Of a DNA stretch of 64,000 bases, positions 1 through 8,692 are shown in pieces. A model generated the notes under the pieces. It ran no database searches, had not been told where the DNA came from, and was given only the letters and a program-made list of their open reading frames with translations. Source of the stretch: Dyadobacter chenhuakuii. GTDB taxonomy: Bacteria; Bacteroidota; Bacteroidia; Cytophagales; Spirosomataceae. A program made the position numbers and the translations under genes. Where the stretch lies: assembly GCF_023821985.2 (NCBI RefSeq), contig NZ_CP098805.1, positions 868,001-932,000 of the forward strand, written 5' to 3'. Within the stretch, counting starts at the first letter, position 1. The number at the start of each line of letters is the position of its first letter.

Positions 1-369
1 TTTGCGCTGGAAGGATGGGCGATCGGCGATCTATCCAGTTTCCTGACTGAGCAGATCTCAACGCAGAATATAGATGCCCTCGAAGACTGCGAGCTAGTTT
101 TGATCAGTAAGTCTGCACATGACCAGATGCTGATTTCGGTGCCCAAGTACGCAACATTTTTCAGGATATTAATGACCGAGGCCTACATTGCACTCCAGAA
201 AAGAACGCTGAGCATTATCAGTATGTCTCTGGATGATCGATATAAATCTTTTATTGACCAATACCCTGACATTGTCCAGCGTGTCCCCCAACATATGATT
301 GCCTCTCACATGGGACTTTCCCCCGAAACATTGAGTAGGATCCGCAGCAGGATCGGTAAAAGTCAATAG
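1..369 (+). CDS. Crp/Fnr family transcriptional regulator, 5'-truncated by window edge
   Basis: The frame is open from base 1 to a TAG stop at 367-369, so the 5' part lies outside the window. The 122 visible residues start at the end of the cyclic-nucleotide-binding beta-barrel (the GWAIGDLSSFL stretch fits that fold), followed by the long dimerisation helix and a C-terminal winged helix. The last 29 residues, including MGLSPETLSRIRSR, match the recognition helix of Bacteroidota Crp/Fnr proteins. No Fe-S cysteines are visible, but they would lie upstream. Two Fnr-like boxes follow directly at 400-436, suggesting that it, or a relative, controls the next gene. The family assignment is firm; the ligand is unknown. 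Confidence 0.85.
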   Translation, partial: FALEGWAIGDLSSFLTEQISTQNIDALEDCELVLISKSAHDQMLISVPKYATFFRILMTEAYIALQKRTLSIISMSLDDRYKSFIDQYPDIVQRVPQHMIASHMGLSPETLSRIRSRIGKSQ

Positions 370-399
370 CTTCCCTTTGCTTTCCCCTGACGGCTTATC

Positions 400-467
400 T
401 TGACCAAAATCAATGGAATTTCTTGATCAGAGTCATCGTCCCGAGTAGGCCCATTGGGGTAATTTTG
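400..467 (+). promoter_or_regulatory. Tandem Fnr/Crp-like boxes and -7 element upstream of the oxidoreductase
   Basis: Positions 400-413 read TTGACCAAAATCAA, one mismatch from the Fnr-type palindrome TTGAT-N4-ATCAA. A weaker copy, TTGATCAGAGTCAT, lies at 423-436, 23 bp downstream. A Bacteroidota -7 element TAATTTTG follows at 460-467, with no TTTG at the expected -33 position, so the promoter may need an activator. The 3' neighbour starts at 488. Use by the adjacent Crp/Fnr protein is inference. Confidence 0.5.
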
Positions 468-487
468 TGTATCAAAAGTGAAACAAA

Positions 488-1131
488 ATGAACACGAAAC
501 AGACCATTGCGATCATAGGTGCCACCGGGAATGTGGGCACCTTCATTTCCAAAAGCCTGTCAAAAGGCAACTATCGTTTACTGCTGCTAGGTAATCATCC
601 AGATAAACTGGAAGCTTTATATGAGGAGATTAGAAACGCGAGTCCTGAGGCTGATATCGAAATTTACGGATGTCCGACAGAGGCATCCTGGGAGGCCGAC
701 ATCATTATCCTGGCCGTTCCTTATGGATCTCAACAGGAAATTACGGAGAAAATCCGGGAAGTTGCCAATCAGAAGATGGTCATAAGCATTGCTAACCCGT
801 TAAACGAATCCTATGACAGTTTTGCGACCGTCTCTGGTACGCGTGCCGCAGAAGAACTGCAAAAATTGCTGCCCAATTCGAAAGTTGTCAAAGCCTTCAA
901 TATAGTATTTGCGGCTGCCTTTGCCAAGCCTATCCTTGTAGGCATGAAGGCCGTTTCATTCATTGCCTGAATGATCAAGAGACTTTCCAAACTGTGATTG
1001 AGCTTATCGAAACTGCCGGTTTCAGCCCTGTTGTAGCAGGCGAGCTTGGCGTAAGCCGAACATTATTAAGGATGTCCTCACTGTTGACCCAACTCAATAT
1101 GAAATACAATTATAACTGGCTGTCCGGGTGA
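488..1131 (+). pseudogene. F420-dependent NADP oxidoreductase-like gene, frameshifted
   Basis: The first frame (488-970) encodes 160 residues with an N-terminal Rossmann motif GATGNVG (residues 11-17) and the family's AFNIVFAAAF segment, then stops at TGA 968-970. The reading continues in another frame from about 955 to the TGA at 1129-1131 and gives NDQETFQTVIELIETAGF and a plausible C-terminus of roughly 50 residues. Together they make a normal-length (about 210 aa) F420/NADP oxidoreductase family protein. The shift lies near 950-968. Either the gene is inactive or the assembly has an indel here. Tandem Fnr-like boxes lie upstream. Confidence 0.75.
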
Positions 1132-1167
1132 AAAATCCTACATCACCAGGCAGAAATATCATCAGCA

Positions 1168-2052
1168 ATGATCAAAAGAAAGCAATTCATAAAAACTGCC
1201 GTTACAGGCGCAATTGGTATGACAACATTAGCAGCATTCAAACATTTTACAAATGAGCTTCCAGACCAGCAGCGACCGATGCCGGTCCTGTTTATAGGCC
1301 ACGGCTCACCGATGAACGGCATTGAAGACACTGCGTTTAGCAGAAGGTGGATACAAATGGCCAAAGAAATCCCTACGCCAGCTGCCGTGCTGGTGGTATC
1401 GGCGCACTGGTTTACGAACGGCACCAAGATTACAGCAATGGATTTTCCTCAAACAATTCATGATTTTGGAGGATTTCCGCCGGCACTTTTTGCCGTACAA
1501 TATCCTGCGCCGGGCAATCCAGCACTAGCCAAAGAAGCTGCCGGGCTCATTCGTTCCGCAAAAGTGGAGCTTAATCATGACTGGGGACTTGACCACGGCA
1601 CCTGGACGGTGGTAAGACATATGTATCCGGAGGCTAAAATTCCAGTGCTTCAACTTAGCATTGATTACACCAAAGGGCCTCAATTCCATTATGACCTGGC
1701 AAGGGAATTAATGGCGCTACGAAAAAAGGGAGTGCTGATCATTGGTAGCGGAAATATGGTGCACAATCTGAGAATGGTAGCCTGGGACAAGCTTAGCGTG
1801 CAGGGTTATGGATATGACTGGGCGTTGCAAATCAATGAGCAATTCAAAGCTCTGATCCAGGAAAATGACCACAAGCCATTGATCAATTACAGTCAGTTAG
1901 GAAGAGAGGCCGCACTGGCCATACCGACTCCGGAGCATTACCTTCCTCTGATGTATACATTGGGCTTAAAGGCGGGAAAGGAACCTGTTTCTTTTTTCAA
2001 CGACCAGGCCGTTGGCGGTTCACTGACAATGACGTCTGTTAAAATTGGCTAG
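1168..2052 (+). CDS. ygiD: 4,5-DOPA dioxygenase extradiol-like protein (class III extradiol dioxygenase)
   Basis: This is a 294-residue member of the LigB/DODA family, which opens catechol-type rings with a non-heme metal. It shows the family signature GHGSPMN (His45), VSAHW (His80), His98, His143 in GLDHGTW, and GSGNMVHNL (His199). His45, His80 and His199 are the expected metal ligands. Residues 1-25 form a hydrophobic leader not found in E. coli YgiD (MIKRKQFIKTAVTGAIGMTT), so the enzyme may be exported or membrane-tethered. It starts 36 bp after the frameshifted oxidoreductase and may share its transcript. The physiological substrate is not evident. Confidence 0.88.
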   Translation: MIKRKQFIKTAVTGAIGMTTLAAFKHFTNELPDQQRPMPVLFIGHGSPMNGIEDTAFSRRWIQMAKEIPTPAAVLVVSAHWFTNGTKITAMDFPQTIHDFGGFPPALFAVQYPAPGNPALAKEAAGLIRSAKVELNHDWGLDHGTWTVVRHMYPEAKIPVLQLSIDYTKGPQFHYDLARELMALRKKGVLIIGSGNMVHNLRMVAWDKLSVQGYGYDWALQINEQFKALIQENDHKPLINYSQLGREAALAIPTPEHYLPLMYTLGLKAGKEPVSFFNDQAVGGSLTMTSVKIG

Positions 2053-2279
2053 TCGCAGAAGTGACAAAATTTAATTAAATTCTTGCCGGCATCAGACTCT
2101 TCTAAAAATTCTATACATTGACATAACATTCACCTAATCCTTTGCATGGTTATGAATTGTAGCTTCAACCAGTATCCGTGCAACAGGCTCCCCAGTTCAC
2201 CGCCACGGCTAATCTGCAATTCTTAAGTTTTTTATCTGCAATCATCTGTTCATGATCGAGTTTCCAAAATTCCATTCTT

Positions 2280-3443
2280 ATGAATCAAAGGATACAGCTC
2301 TCACTAACTGGTTTGTCATTGACGTTCGTCCTTTTCTTGTCCTGTCAGGACAAAAAGCAGGGCAGTGGGAATGTGGCGGAGCAAATCAAGGACTATCCGG
2401 TCCTGACGATTACACAAAGAACGATCACATTAAATAGCGAATTCCCGGCAACCATCGAAGGGCAGCAGGATATTGAGATCCGTCCGAAAATTGATGGATT
2501 TATAGAAAAGATTTTCGTTGATGAAGGTGCTACTGTGAAAAAAGGGCAAGCGCTGTTTAAAATCAATGCCCCTCAATATGAACAGGAAGTAAGGACTGCA
2601 CAGGCCAATATTAAAATCGCAGAAGCAGACGTCAATGCCGCGCAAATGGGTGTCAATAAGGTGAAGCCATTGGTCGAAAAGAACATTATCAGTAAATACG
2701 AACTTGAATCAGCGCAGTTTACCATGCAAGCAAAACAAGCGGCGCTGGCACAGGCTTTCGCTGCGCTTTCCAATGCGCGTACCAATTTGGGCTATACTAC
2801 CATTGCAAGCCCTGCAAATGGCATTGTTGGCTTAATTCCTTATAAAATCGGCAGCCTTGTCAATAGTAATACACCCGAACCATTAACCACAGTTTCAAAC
2901 ATTGGCAACATATACGCCTATTTCTCGATCAATGAAAAACAGGTTTTAGCATTCTCCAAAAACACGAAGGGCAATACAACGAAAGCCCGGATCGCGACAA
3001 TGCCATCTGTATCCCTGGTTTTAGCGAATGGAGCCGTTTTTGCTGAAAAAGGCCGGATTACAACGACCAGCGGTTCTATCAATACAGAGACAGGCTCCAT
3101 TAGGGTGCGGGCAACTTTTCCAAATCCCGGAAGTATTATACGCAGTGGGAGCAGTGCTACTGTCCGCATTCCTTCCCGGCTTGATTCGGCCATTGTCATC
3201 CCGCAAAAGTCGACCTACGAAATACAAGGGAAAAAGTTTGTGTACCGTGTTTCGGCAGACGGCACCGTTAAGAGTGCGGAAGTTGGCGTGCTGGACAATA
3301 ATGATGGACAGTTCTTTGTTGCCCAAACCGGCCTTGCCGTAGGGGACAAGATTATCCTGGAAGGGGTAGCGTCGTTACGGGAAGGGGCAAAGGTCATTTC
3401 CAGACCAGTAAAAGCGGACAGTGTTTACGCCAAAAACTTGTAG
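2280..3443 (+). CDS. RND efflux periplasmic adaptor (AcrA/MexA type), lipoprotein
   Basis: This is the membrane fusion protein that links the inner-membrane RND pump to the outer-membrane channel. The N-terminal signal ends in a lipobox (FLSC, Cys22), so it is lipid-anchored. Residues about 64-96 form the first lipoyl half (IEIRPKIDGFIEKI), followed by an alpha-hairpin (about 100-170), the second lipoyl half and the beta-barrel. At 387 residues it has the normal length. The ATG at 2280 is preferred to an overlapping start at 2252 in another frame. It is the first gene of the operon, followed 3 bp later by the pump. No TetR-type repressor is adjacent. Confidence 0.95.
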   Translation: MNQRIQLSLTGLSLTFVLFLSCQDKKQGSGNVAEQIKDYPVLTITQRTITLNSEFPATIEGQQDIEIRPKIDGFIEKIFVDEGATVKKGQALFKINAPQYEQEVRTAQANIKIAEADVNAAQMGVNKVKPLVEKNIISKYELESAQFTMQAKQAALAQAFAALSNARTNLGYTTIASPANGIVGLIPYKIGSLVNSNTPEPLTTVSNIGNIYAYFSINEKQVLAFSKNTKGNTTKARIATMPSVSLVLANGAVFAEKGRITTTSGSINTETGSIRVRATFPNPGSIIRSGSSATVRIPSRLDSAIVIPQKSTYEIQGKKFVYRVSADGTVKSAEVGVLDNNDGQFFVAQTGLAVGDKIILEGVASLREGAKVISRPVKADSVYAKNL

Positions 3444-3446
3444 GTT

Positions 3447-6400
3447 ATGTTCAATCGATTCATTGATCAGCCAGTACTGTCTACAGTCATTTCCGTTCTT
3501 ATTGTCATCCTTGGTGTATTGGGGCTAATTTCCCTGCCTATTGCGCAATATCCTGAGATCGCTCCGCCTACTGTCGTTGTCTCCACATCATATCAGGGTG
3601 CCAATGCGGATGTGGTGCTTAATAGCGTGATTGTGCCATTGGAAGAACAGATCAACGGCGTGGAGGACATGACTTACATGACATCTTCGGCTGGGAATGA
3701 TGGCACAGCGCGGATTACAATCAACTTTAAGCTAGGCACAAACCCCGACCTTGCATCTGTAAATGTGCAGAATCGCGTCGCGCGGGCAACTGCGCTCTTG
3801 CCGCAGGAAGTCACGCGCTCCGGTGTAACGACGGCCAAAAGCCAAAGCAGTAACCTTGTGATTTTTTCCTTATACAGCGAGAATCCCGCCTATGATCAGA
3901 CATTTTTGCAAAACTATGCGGAGATAAACCTGGTGCCCTTAATTAAGCGCGTATCAGGGGTTGGAGAGGCGAATGCGTTCGGACGTATGGATTATTCCAT
4001 GCGGATCTGGTTGAAACCGGATGTGATGGCAACTTATGGGCTTGTCCCTTCGGATGTCAGCACTGCACTGGCAGAGCAAAATATAGAGGCTGCCCCCGGT
4101 CAGTTCGGTGAACAGGGCTTGCAATCCTTTCAGTACGTGATCAAGTATTCGGGCAGGCTCAAAGATGCAGGCGAGTTTGAAGAAGTGGTCATCAAGGCCA
4201 CGCCAAGTGGTCAGGTATTACGGCTCAAAGACATTGCCCGCGTGGAGCTGGGCGCTATGAGCTATGCCAGCAGTACGACAACCAATAGCAACCCCTCGGT
4301 AGGTGTATCCATCAGCCAAACAGCGGGCTCCAATGCCAAGGAAGTGATTGAAGGAAGTTTGCAGGTATTGGATAATGCCGCCAAATCGTTCCCTTCCGGT
4401 ATCAAGTACGTCACGCTGATCAATGCAAACGATTTTCTGGATGCATCCATTGAAAAGGTGATCCATACGCTCATTGAAGCATTCATTCTGGTGTTTTTAG
4501 TAGTTTTTATTTTCCTGCAAGATTTTCGGTCTACGCTTATTCCCGCTATTGCTGTTCCGGTGGCTATTCTGGGCACTTTTTTCTTTCTGCTGCTTTTTGG
4601 GTTCACGATTAACCTTTTGACATTGTTTGCATTGGTCTTGGCCATTGGGATTGTCGTTGATGATGCCATAGTCGTGGTGGAAGCCGTTCATGCTAAACTG
4701 GACGAGGGATACACATCCGCGCTCAAAGCCACAAAAGACGCCATGAGTGAAATTTCGGGAGCCATCATCTCAATCACCCTTGTGATGGCGGCGGTATTTC
4801 TGCCGGTAAGTTTTATCGAAGGCTCATCCGGGGTGTTTTACAAACAATTTGGCTTGACGCTCGCCATTGCGATTATGCTCTCTGCTGTCAATGCACTCAC
4901 GCTCAGTCCTGCATTGTGCGCTATATTTTTAAAACCGCATAAAGAAGATACAAGCCATAAAAAGAACATTTTACAACGTGTTTATGGCTGGTTCAACCGC
5001 ACATTTGACAAGACAATCCAGCGCTACAAACAAGCCGTTTCATTCCTGATTGCGAAGAAGTGGGTTGCGGGATTGATCATTGCCGTGTTTGCCGGCCTGT
5101 TTTATTATCTGATGCAAACCACCCCTTCTGCATTCGTGCCTAATGAAGATACTGGCTCTATCATGGCTGATATTGCCCTGCCACCTTCGGCATCGACGGA
5201 AAGAACAGAGGCCATCATGAAGCAAGTCGAGGCAATTGCGCGTTCGATCCCGGAAGTACAGAATATATTAAAAATTACAGGTAGAGGGATGATCAGCGGA
5301 GTTGGAAGCAACTATGGGATGGTTGTAATGCGGCTGAAACCCTGGTCTGAGCGTGGAGGGGAAGGACAGGATGTTCAGGCTTTGATTGGAAAATTATTTG
5401 CAAAAACAGGCGGGATCAGGGATGCCAAGATCATCTTTTTTGCACCTCCGACCATTTCAGGGTTTGGCTCATCGGGCGGGTTTGAGTTTCAGCTGCAAGA
5501 CAAAAGTGGAAGTGACATTGCCCTATTCTCTAAAATTGGCAATGATTTTCTGGCAGCATTAAGTAAGCGGCCTGAAATTCAGTACGCGTCCACTGCATTC
5601 AATGTGAATTTTCCGCAGTATCAGATCGATGTGAATGTGGCCAAGGCAAAAGTGGCAGGCATCACTGTCAATGACATCATGAGCACGATGCAGGGCTATT
5701 ACGGCGGCGTGTATGCATCTAATTTCAATCAGTTTGGTAAACAATTCCGGGTCATGTACCAGGCCGAGGCTGCTTCGCGGGCTAATCCCGAAGGGCTCAG
5801 CAACATTTATGTCCGCAATGCAAACGGCCAGATGGCGCCTATTACGGGCTTTATCACCATGAAGAGAGTGTATGGGCCTCAGTCAATTTCCAGGTTTAAT
5901 TTATTTACTTCTATTGGTGTTACCGGTTCGCCCAATCCAGGGTTTAGCTCAGGCGATGCCATTGCGGCCATTCAGCAAGTGGCTGCTGAGGTACTTCCAC
6001 AAGGATATGGATATGAGTTTTCAGGGATGACCAGGGAAGAGATTTCTGCTGGCGGGCAGACCGTTTTCGTCTTCATGCTGGTCATCGTTTTTGTCTATTT
6101 GCTGCTTAGCGCACAGTATGGAAGCTATATATTGCCTTTCGCGGTGCTTCTTTCCCTTCCGATCGGATTGGCAGGCACATTCTTATTCGCCAGCTTATTT
6201 GGTATCACCAACAATATTTATCTGCAAATCACACTGGTCATGCTGATAGGGCTTTTGGCAAAGAATGCAATTCTGATTGTCGAATTTGCAGTGGAACGTA
6301 GGCGGCATGGGATGTCGCTGGTGGAAGCGGCTGTCGAAGGTGCACAGGCACGGTTGCGTCCGATCCTGATGACCTCTTTTGCTTTTATTCTGGGTTTGGT

Positions 6401-6596
6401 TCCACTCATGCTTTCAACCGGCGCAGGTGCAATTGGAAACCGCTCCATTGGAACTGGTGCCGTAGGAGGAATGCTGGTAGGAACGCTCATTGGGGTTTTT
6501 GTGATACCGGTGCTTTATATCGTATTCCAGTCTTTACAAGAAATGATCAGCGGTCCGCCCAAGCCAATTACAGAACAAGTTCAGGACGATCATTGA
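3447..6596 (+). CDS. RND efflux transporter permease (AcrB/HAE1 family)
   Basis: This proton-driven inner-membrane drug exporter has 1049 residues, the full length of an HAE1 RND pump. The N-terminus MFNRFIDQPVLSTVIS is the classical first transmembrane helix. Two halves of six membrane segments flank two large periplasmic loops. TM4 contains GIVVDDAIVVVEAV, with the paired aspartates of the proton relay, and the late segment contains GLLAKNAILIVEFA with the relay lysine. The stop overlaps the region where the channel gene begins. Substrates cannot be read from sequence. Confidence 0.96.
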   Translation: MFNRFIDQPVLSTVISVLIVILGVLGLISLPIAQYPEIAPPTVVVSTSYQGANADVVLNSVIVPLEEQINGVEDMTYMTSSAGNDGTARITINFKLGTNPDLASVNVQNRVARATALLPQEVTRSGVTTAKSQSSNLVIFSLYSENPAYDQTFLQNYAEINLVPLIKRVSGVGEANAFGRMDYSMRIWLKPDVMATYGLVPSDVSTALAEQNIEAAPGQFGEQGLQSFQYVIKYSGRLKDAGEFEEVVIKATPSGQVLRLKDIARVELGAMSYASSTTTNSNPSVGVSISQTAGSNAKEVIEGSLQVLDNAAKSFPSGIKYVTLINANDFLDASIEKVIHTLIEAFILVFLVVFIFLQDFRSTLIPAIAVPVAILGTFFFLLLFGFTINLLTLFALVLAIGIVVDDAIVVVEAVHAKLDEGYTSALKATKDAMSEISGAIISITLVMAAVFLPVSFIEGSSGVFYKQFGLTLAIAIMLSAVNALTLSPALCAIFLKPHKEDTSHKKNILQRVYGWFNRTFDKTIQRYKQAVSFLIAKKWVAGLIIAVFAGLFYYLMQTTPSAFVPNEDTGSIMADIALPPSASTERTEAIMKQVEAIARSIPEVQNILKITGRGMISGVGSNYGMVVMRLKPWSERGGEGQDVQALIGKLFAKTGGIRDAKIIFFAPPTISGFGSSGGFEFQLQDKSGSDIALFSKIGNDFLAALSKRPEIQYASTAFNVNFPQYQIDVNVAKAKVAGITVNDIMSTMQGYYGGVYASNFNQFGKQFRVMYQAEAASRANPEGLSNIYVRNANGQMAPITGFITMKRVYGPQSISRFNLFTSIGVTGSPNPGFSSGDAIAAIQQVAAEVLPQGYGYEFSGMTREEISAGGQTVFVFMLVIVFVYLLLSAQYGSYILPFAVLLSLPIGLAGTFLFASLFGITNNIYLQITLVMLIGLLAKNAILIVEFAVERRRHGMSLVEAAVEGAQARLRPILMTSFAFILGLVPLMLSTGAGAIGNRSIGTGAVGGMLVGTLIGVFVIPVLYIVFQSLQEMISGPPKPITEQVQDDH

Positions 6597-6616
6597 AGCG
6601 TTTTAATAGCAAGATT

Positions 6617-8014
6617 ATGTATAAAAAACATTTAAAGCGACTAGTTCTGTTTTGTCTGCTGGGTTTGCTGCTTTGCTGTTGTAACATTGTCAGACCCTAC
6701 CAGAAACCGCTAACAGCACCCGGTAACCTTTACCGAGATGTGGTCACGGCCGACACAAGCGGGCTCGGCCAGCTTCCCTGGAACCGGCTCTTTACCGATA
6801 CGACTTTGCAAAGCCTGATAAGTCGGGGAATTAAAAACAACCTGAACCTGCAAATCGCTTATACACGTATTGAGCAGTCCAGGGCCTATTATGAACAGAG
6901 TAGAGCAGCATTATTTCCAACCGTTATCGGAGATCTTGGCGTGACGCGTTCAAAGCTTTCGGAAGCTCAGGGCTTTGGTATTAGAAACAGTGCGACCCAA
7001 TATCAGCTGGGATTATCTTCTGGCTGGGAGGCGGACATTTGGGGGAAACTACGAAGCACAAAACGCGCTAACCTAGCACTTCTATTGCAATCGGAAGCAG
7101 GTGCGAAAGCTGTACAAACAAACCTGGTGGCCGATATTGCCAATTATTATTATGCACTGCTGGCCTTGGATCAGCAGCTAGCCATTACAAGGCAGACTGT
7201 GTCCAATTGGGATACGACGGTGCAGACCATGCGTGAACTGAAAATAGCAGCCGTAGTTACCGAGGCGGCTGTGGTGCAAAGCGAAGCGCAGCGTTATGTA
7301 GCAGAAGTGACAATTCCTGACCTGATCCAGAGTACAAGGGAAACAGAAAACGCGCTAAGTATTCTACTTGCCGTTCCAGCCACGTCCGTCAGACGCGGCA
7401 CGCTTTGGGATCAGGATACGCTTGATGTATTGCAAACGGGTGTTCCCGCGCTGCTGCTGGCAAATCGCCCTGATGTGCAACAGGCAGAACTTAATTTTAG
7501 ATATTATTTTGAGTTGACTAATGTGGCGAGGACTTACTTTTATCCGGCATTAACAATCTCCGGCTCGGTGGGTTATTCGGCTCTGCAACTGGAAAACTTT
7601 CTTAAACCAATCTCCCTTGCGGCAAGCATCGGCGCGGGACTGACCCAGCCGATATTCAACAGACGCGCCAATATAACCCGCCTGGAAGTTGCCAAGGCCC
7701 AGCAGAAGGAGGCGCTGCTCAATTTTGAGAATGTGCTGCTTACAGCCGGACAACAAGTGTCGGATGCCATGTCGCTACACAACACTGCCCTTGATAAAAT
7801 AGCGATCCGCAGCTATCAGTTGGAAGCATTGCAGAAATCGGTTAGCTATTCAGGCGAGCTACTCCAAAACGGTTTTGCCAACTACAACGAGGTCATTACG
7901 GCCCGACAAAGTTTGTTGCAAGCGGAGCTTGGAAGCATTAATGACCAATTGCAACGGTTGCAATCAGTGGTTAACTTATACAGGTCGTTGGGAGGAGGTT
8001 GGGCTAGTCCCTGA
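6617..8014 (+). CDS. Outer-membrane efflux channel, TolC/OprM (NodT) family lipoprotein
   Basis: This is the trimeric outer-membrane channel that completes the tripartite pump. I chose the ATG at 6617 because it gives a clean lipoprotein signal (LLGLLLCCCN, acylated Cys at 20-22). A TTG at 6593 overlapping the pump stop would add eight polar residues. The 465-residue protein has two repeated alpha-helical outer-membrane-factor domains. The motif GWEADIWGKL (about residue 135) and the repeat QPIFNRRANITRLEVA in the second half are typical. It ends two bases after SP codons of the GGGW motif usual for OprM-like proteins. Confidence 0.94.
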   Translation: MYKKHLKRLVLFCLLGLLLCCCNIVRPYQKPLTAPGNLYRDVVTADTSGLGQLPWNRLFTDTTLQSLISRGIKNNLNLQIAYTRIEQSRAYYEQSRAALFPTVIGDLGVTRSKLSEAQGFGIRNSATQYQLGLSSGWEADIWGKLRSTKRANLALLLQSEAGAKAVQTNLVADIANYYYALLALDQQLAITRQTVSNWDTTVQTMRELKIAAVVTEAAVVQSEAQRYVAEVTIPDLIQSTRETENALSILLAVPATSVRRGTLWDQDTLDVLQTGVPALLLANRPDVQQAELNFRYYFELTNVARTYFYPALTISGSVGYSALQLENFLKPISLAASIGAGLTQPIFNRRANITRLEVAKAQQKEALLNFENVLLTAGQQVSDAMSLHNTALDKIAIRSYQLEALQKSVSYSGELLQNGFANYNEVITARQSLLQAELGSINDQLQRLQSVVNLYRSLGGGWASP

Positions 8015-8055
8015 TATTGTTTGGTAAATGGCTTTATAATCTTAAAATTGAAACA

Positions 8056-8631
8056 ATGATAAATAAACTATTATCCTATGCGGCCGGGTTACAAGCGACC
8101 GGCATTAATGCTGCCCGATGGGGTATTGTGATTGTAATGTTATGGATTGGCGGTTTGAAAGCTTTTCAATATGAAGCTGCCGGCATCGTGCCGTTTGTAG
8201 CCAATAGTCCATTTATGAACTTCTTTTATAAATACGATGCGCCAGAATATAAGCAGCATATGAATAAGGAAGGTGAATTAAAGCCCGAAAATGTCGCATG
8301 GCATCAAGCCAACCATACTTATATTTTTTCTTATGGGTTGGGCACAGTAATCATTCTGATTGGCTTTTTGGTAGCGCTGTACCCGGTATTTCCCGCAGTC
8401 TCAGCATTTGGAAGTTTTCTTGTTATCATGATGTCAATTGTCACATTGTCATTTCTGATTACCACACCTGAAACCTGGGTGCCATCACTTGGTGACGCCG
8501 AGTATGGGTTCCCTTATCTGAGTGCAGCAGGGCGACTTGTGATTAAAGATATTATCATGCTTGGTGCAGGGATTGCTACGATGGCCCAGGCCGCCAGAAA
8601 GTATTTAACCGCACAGCAAACGAGCGGGTAG
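8056..8631 (+). CDS. DUF417 / YkgB (RclC-like) inner-membrane protein
   Basis: This 191-residue integral membrane protein has four predicted hydrophobic segments. The motifs RWGIVIVMLWIGGLKAF near the N-terminus and PFVANSPFMNFFYKY match the DUF417/YkgB family, which includes E. coli RclC of the reactive-chlorine resistance system. The start at 8056 (MINKLLSYAAG) is preferred to a TTG at 8017. It follows the efflux channel by about 40 bp and is probably co-transcribed, suggesting that the operon answers oxidant or toxic electrophile stress. The molecular activity of the family is not established. Confidence 0.88.
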   Translation: MINKLLSYAAGLQATGINAARWGIVIVMLWIGGLKAFQYEAAGIVPFVANSPFMNFFYKYDAPEYKQHMNKEGELKPENVAWHQANHTYIFSYGLGTVIILIGFLVALYPVFPAVSAFGSFLVIMMSIVTLSFLITTPETWVPSLGDAEYGFPYLSAAGRLVIKDIIMLGAGIATMAQAARKYLTAQQTSG

Positions 8632-8692
8632 TAAGGCAGCTTTATCATGTAATGTTGTTCTTCAATACAAATCAACTAAACTAGATAATGTA

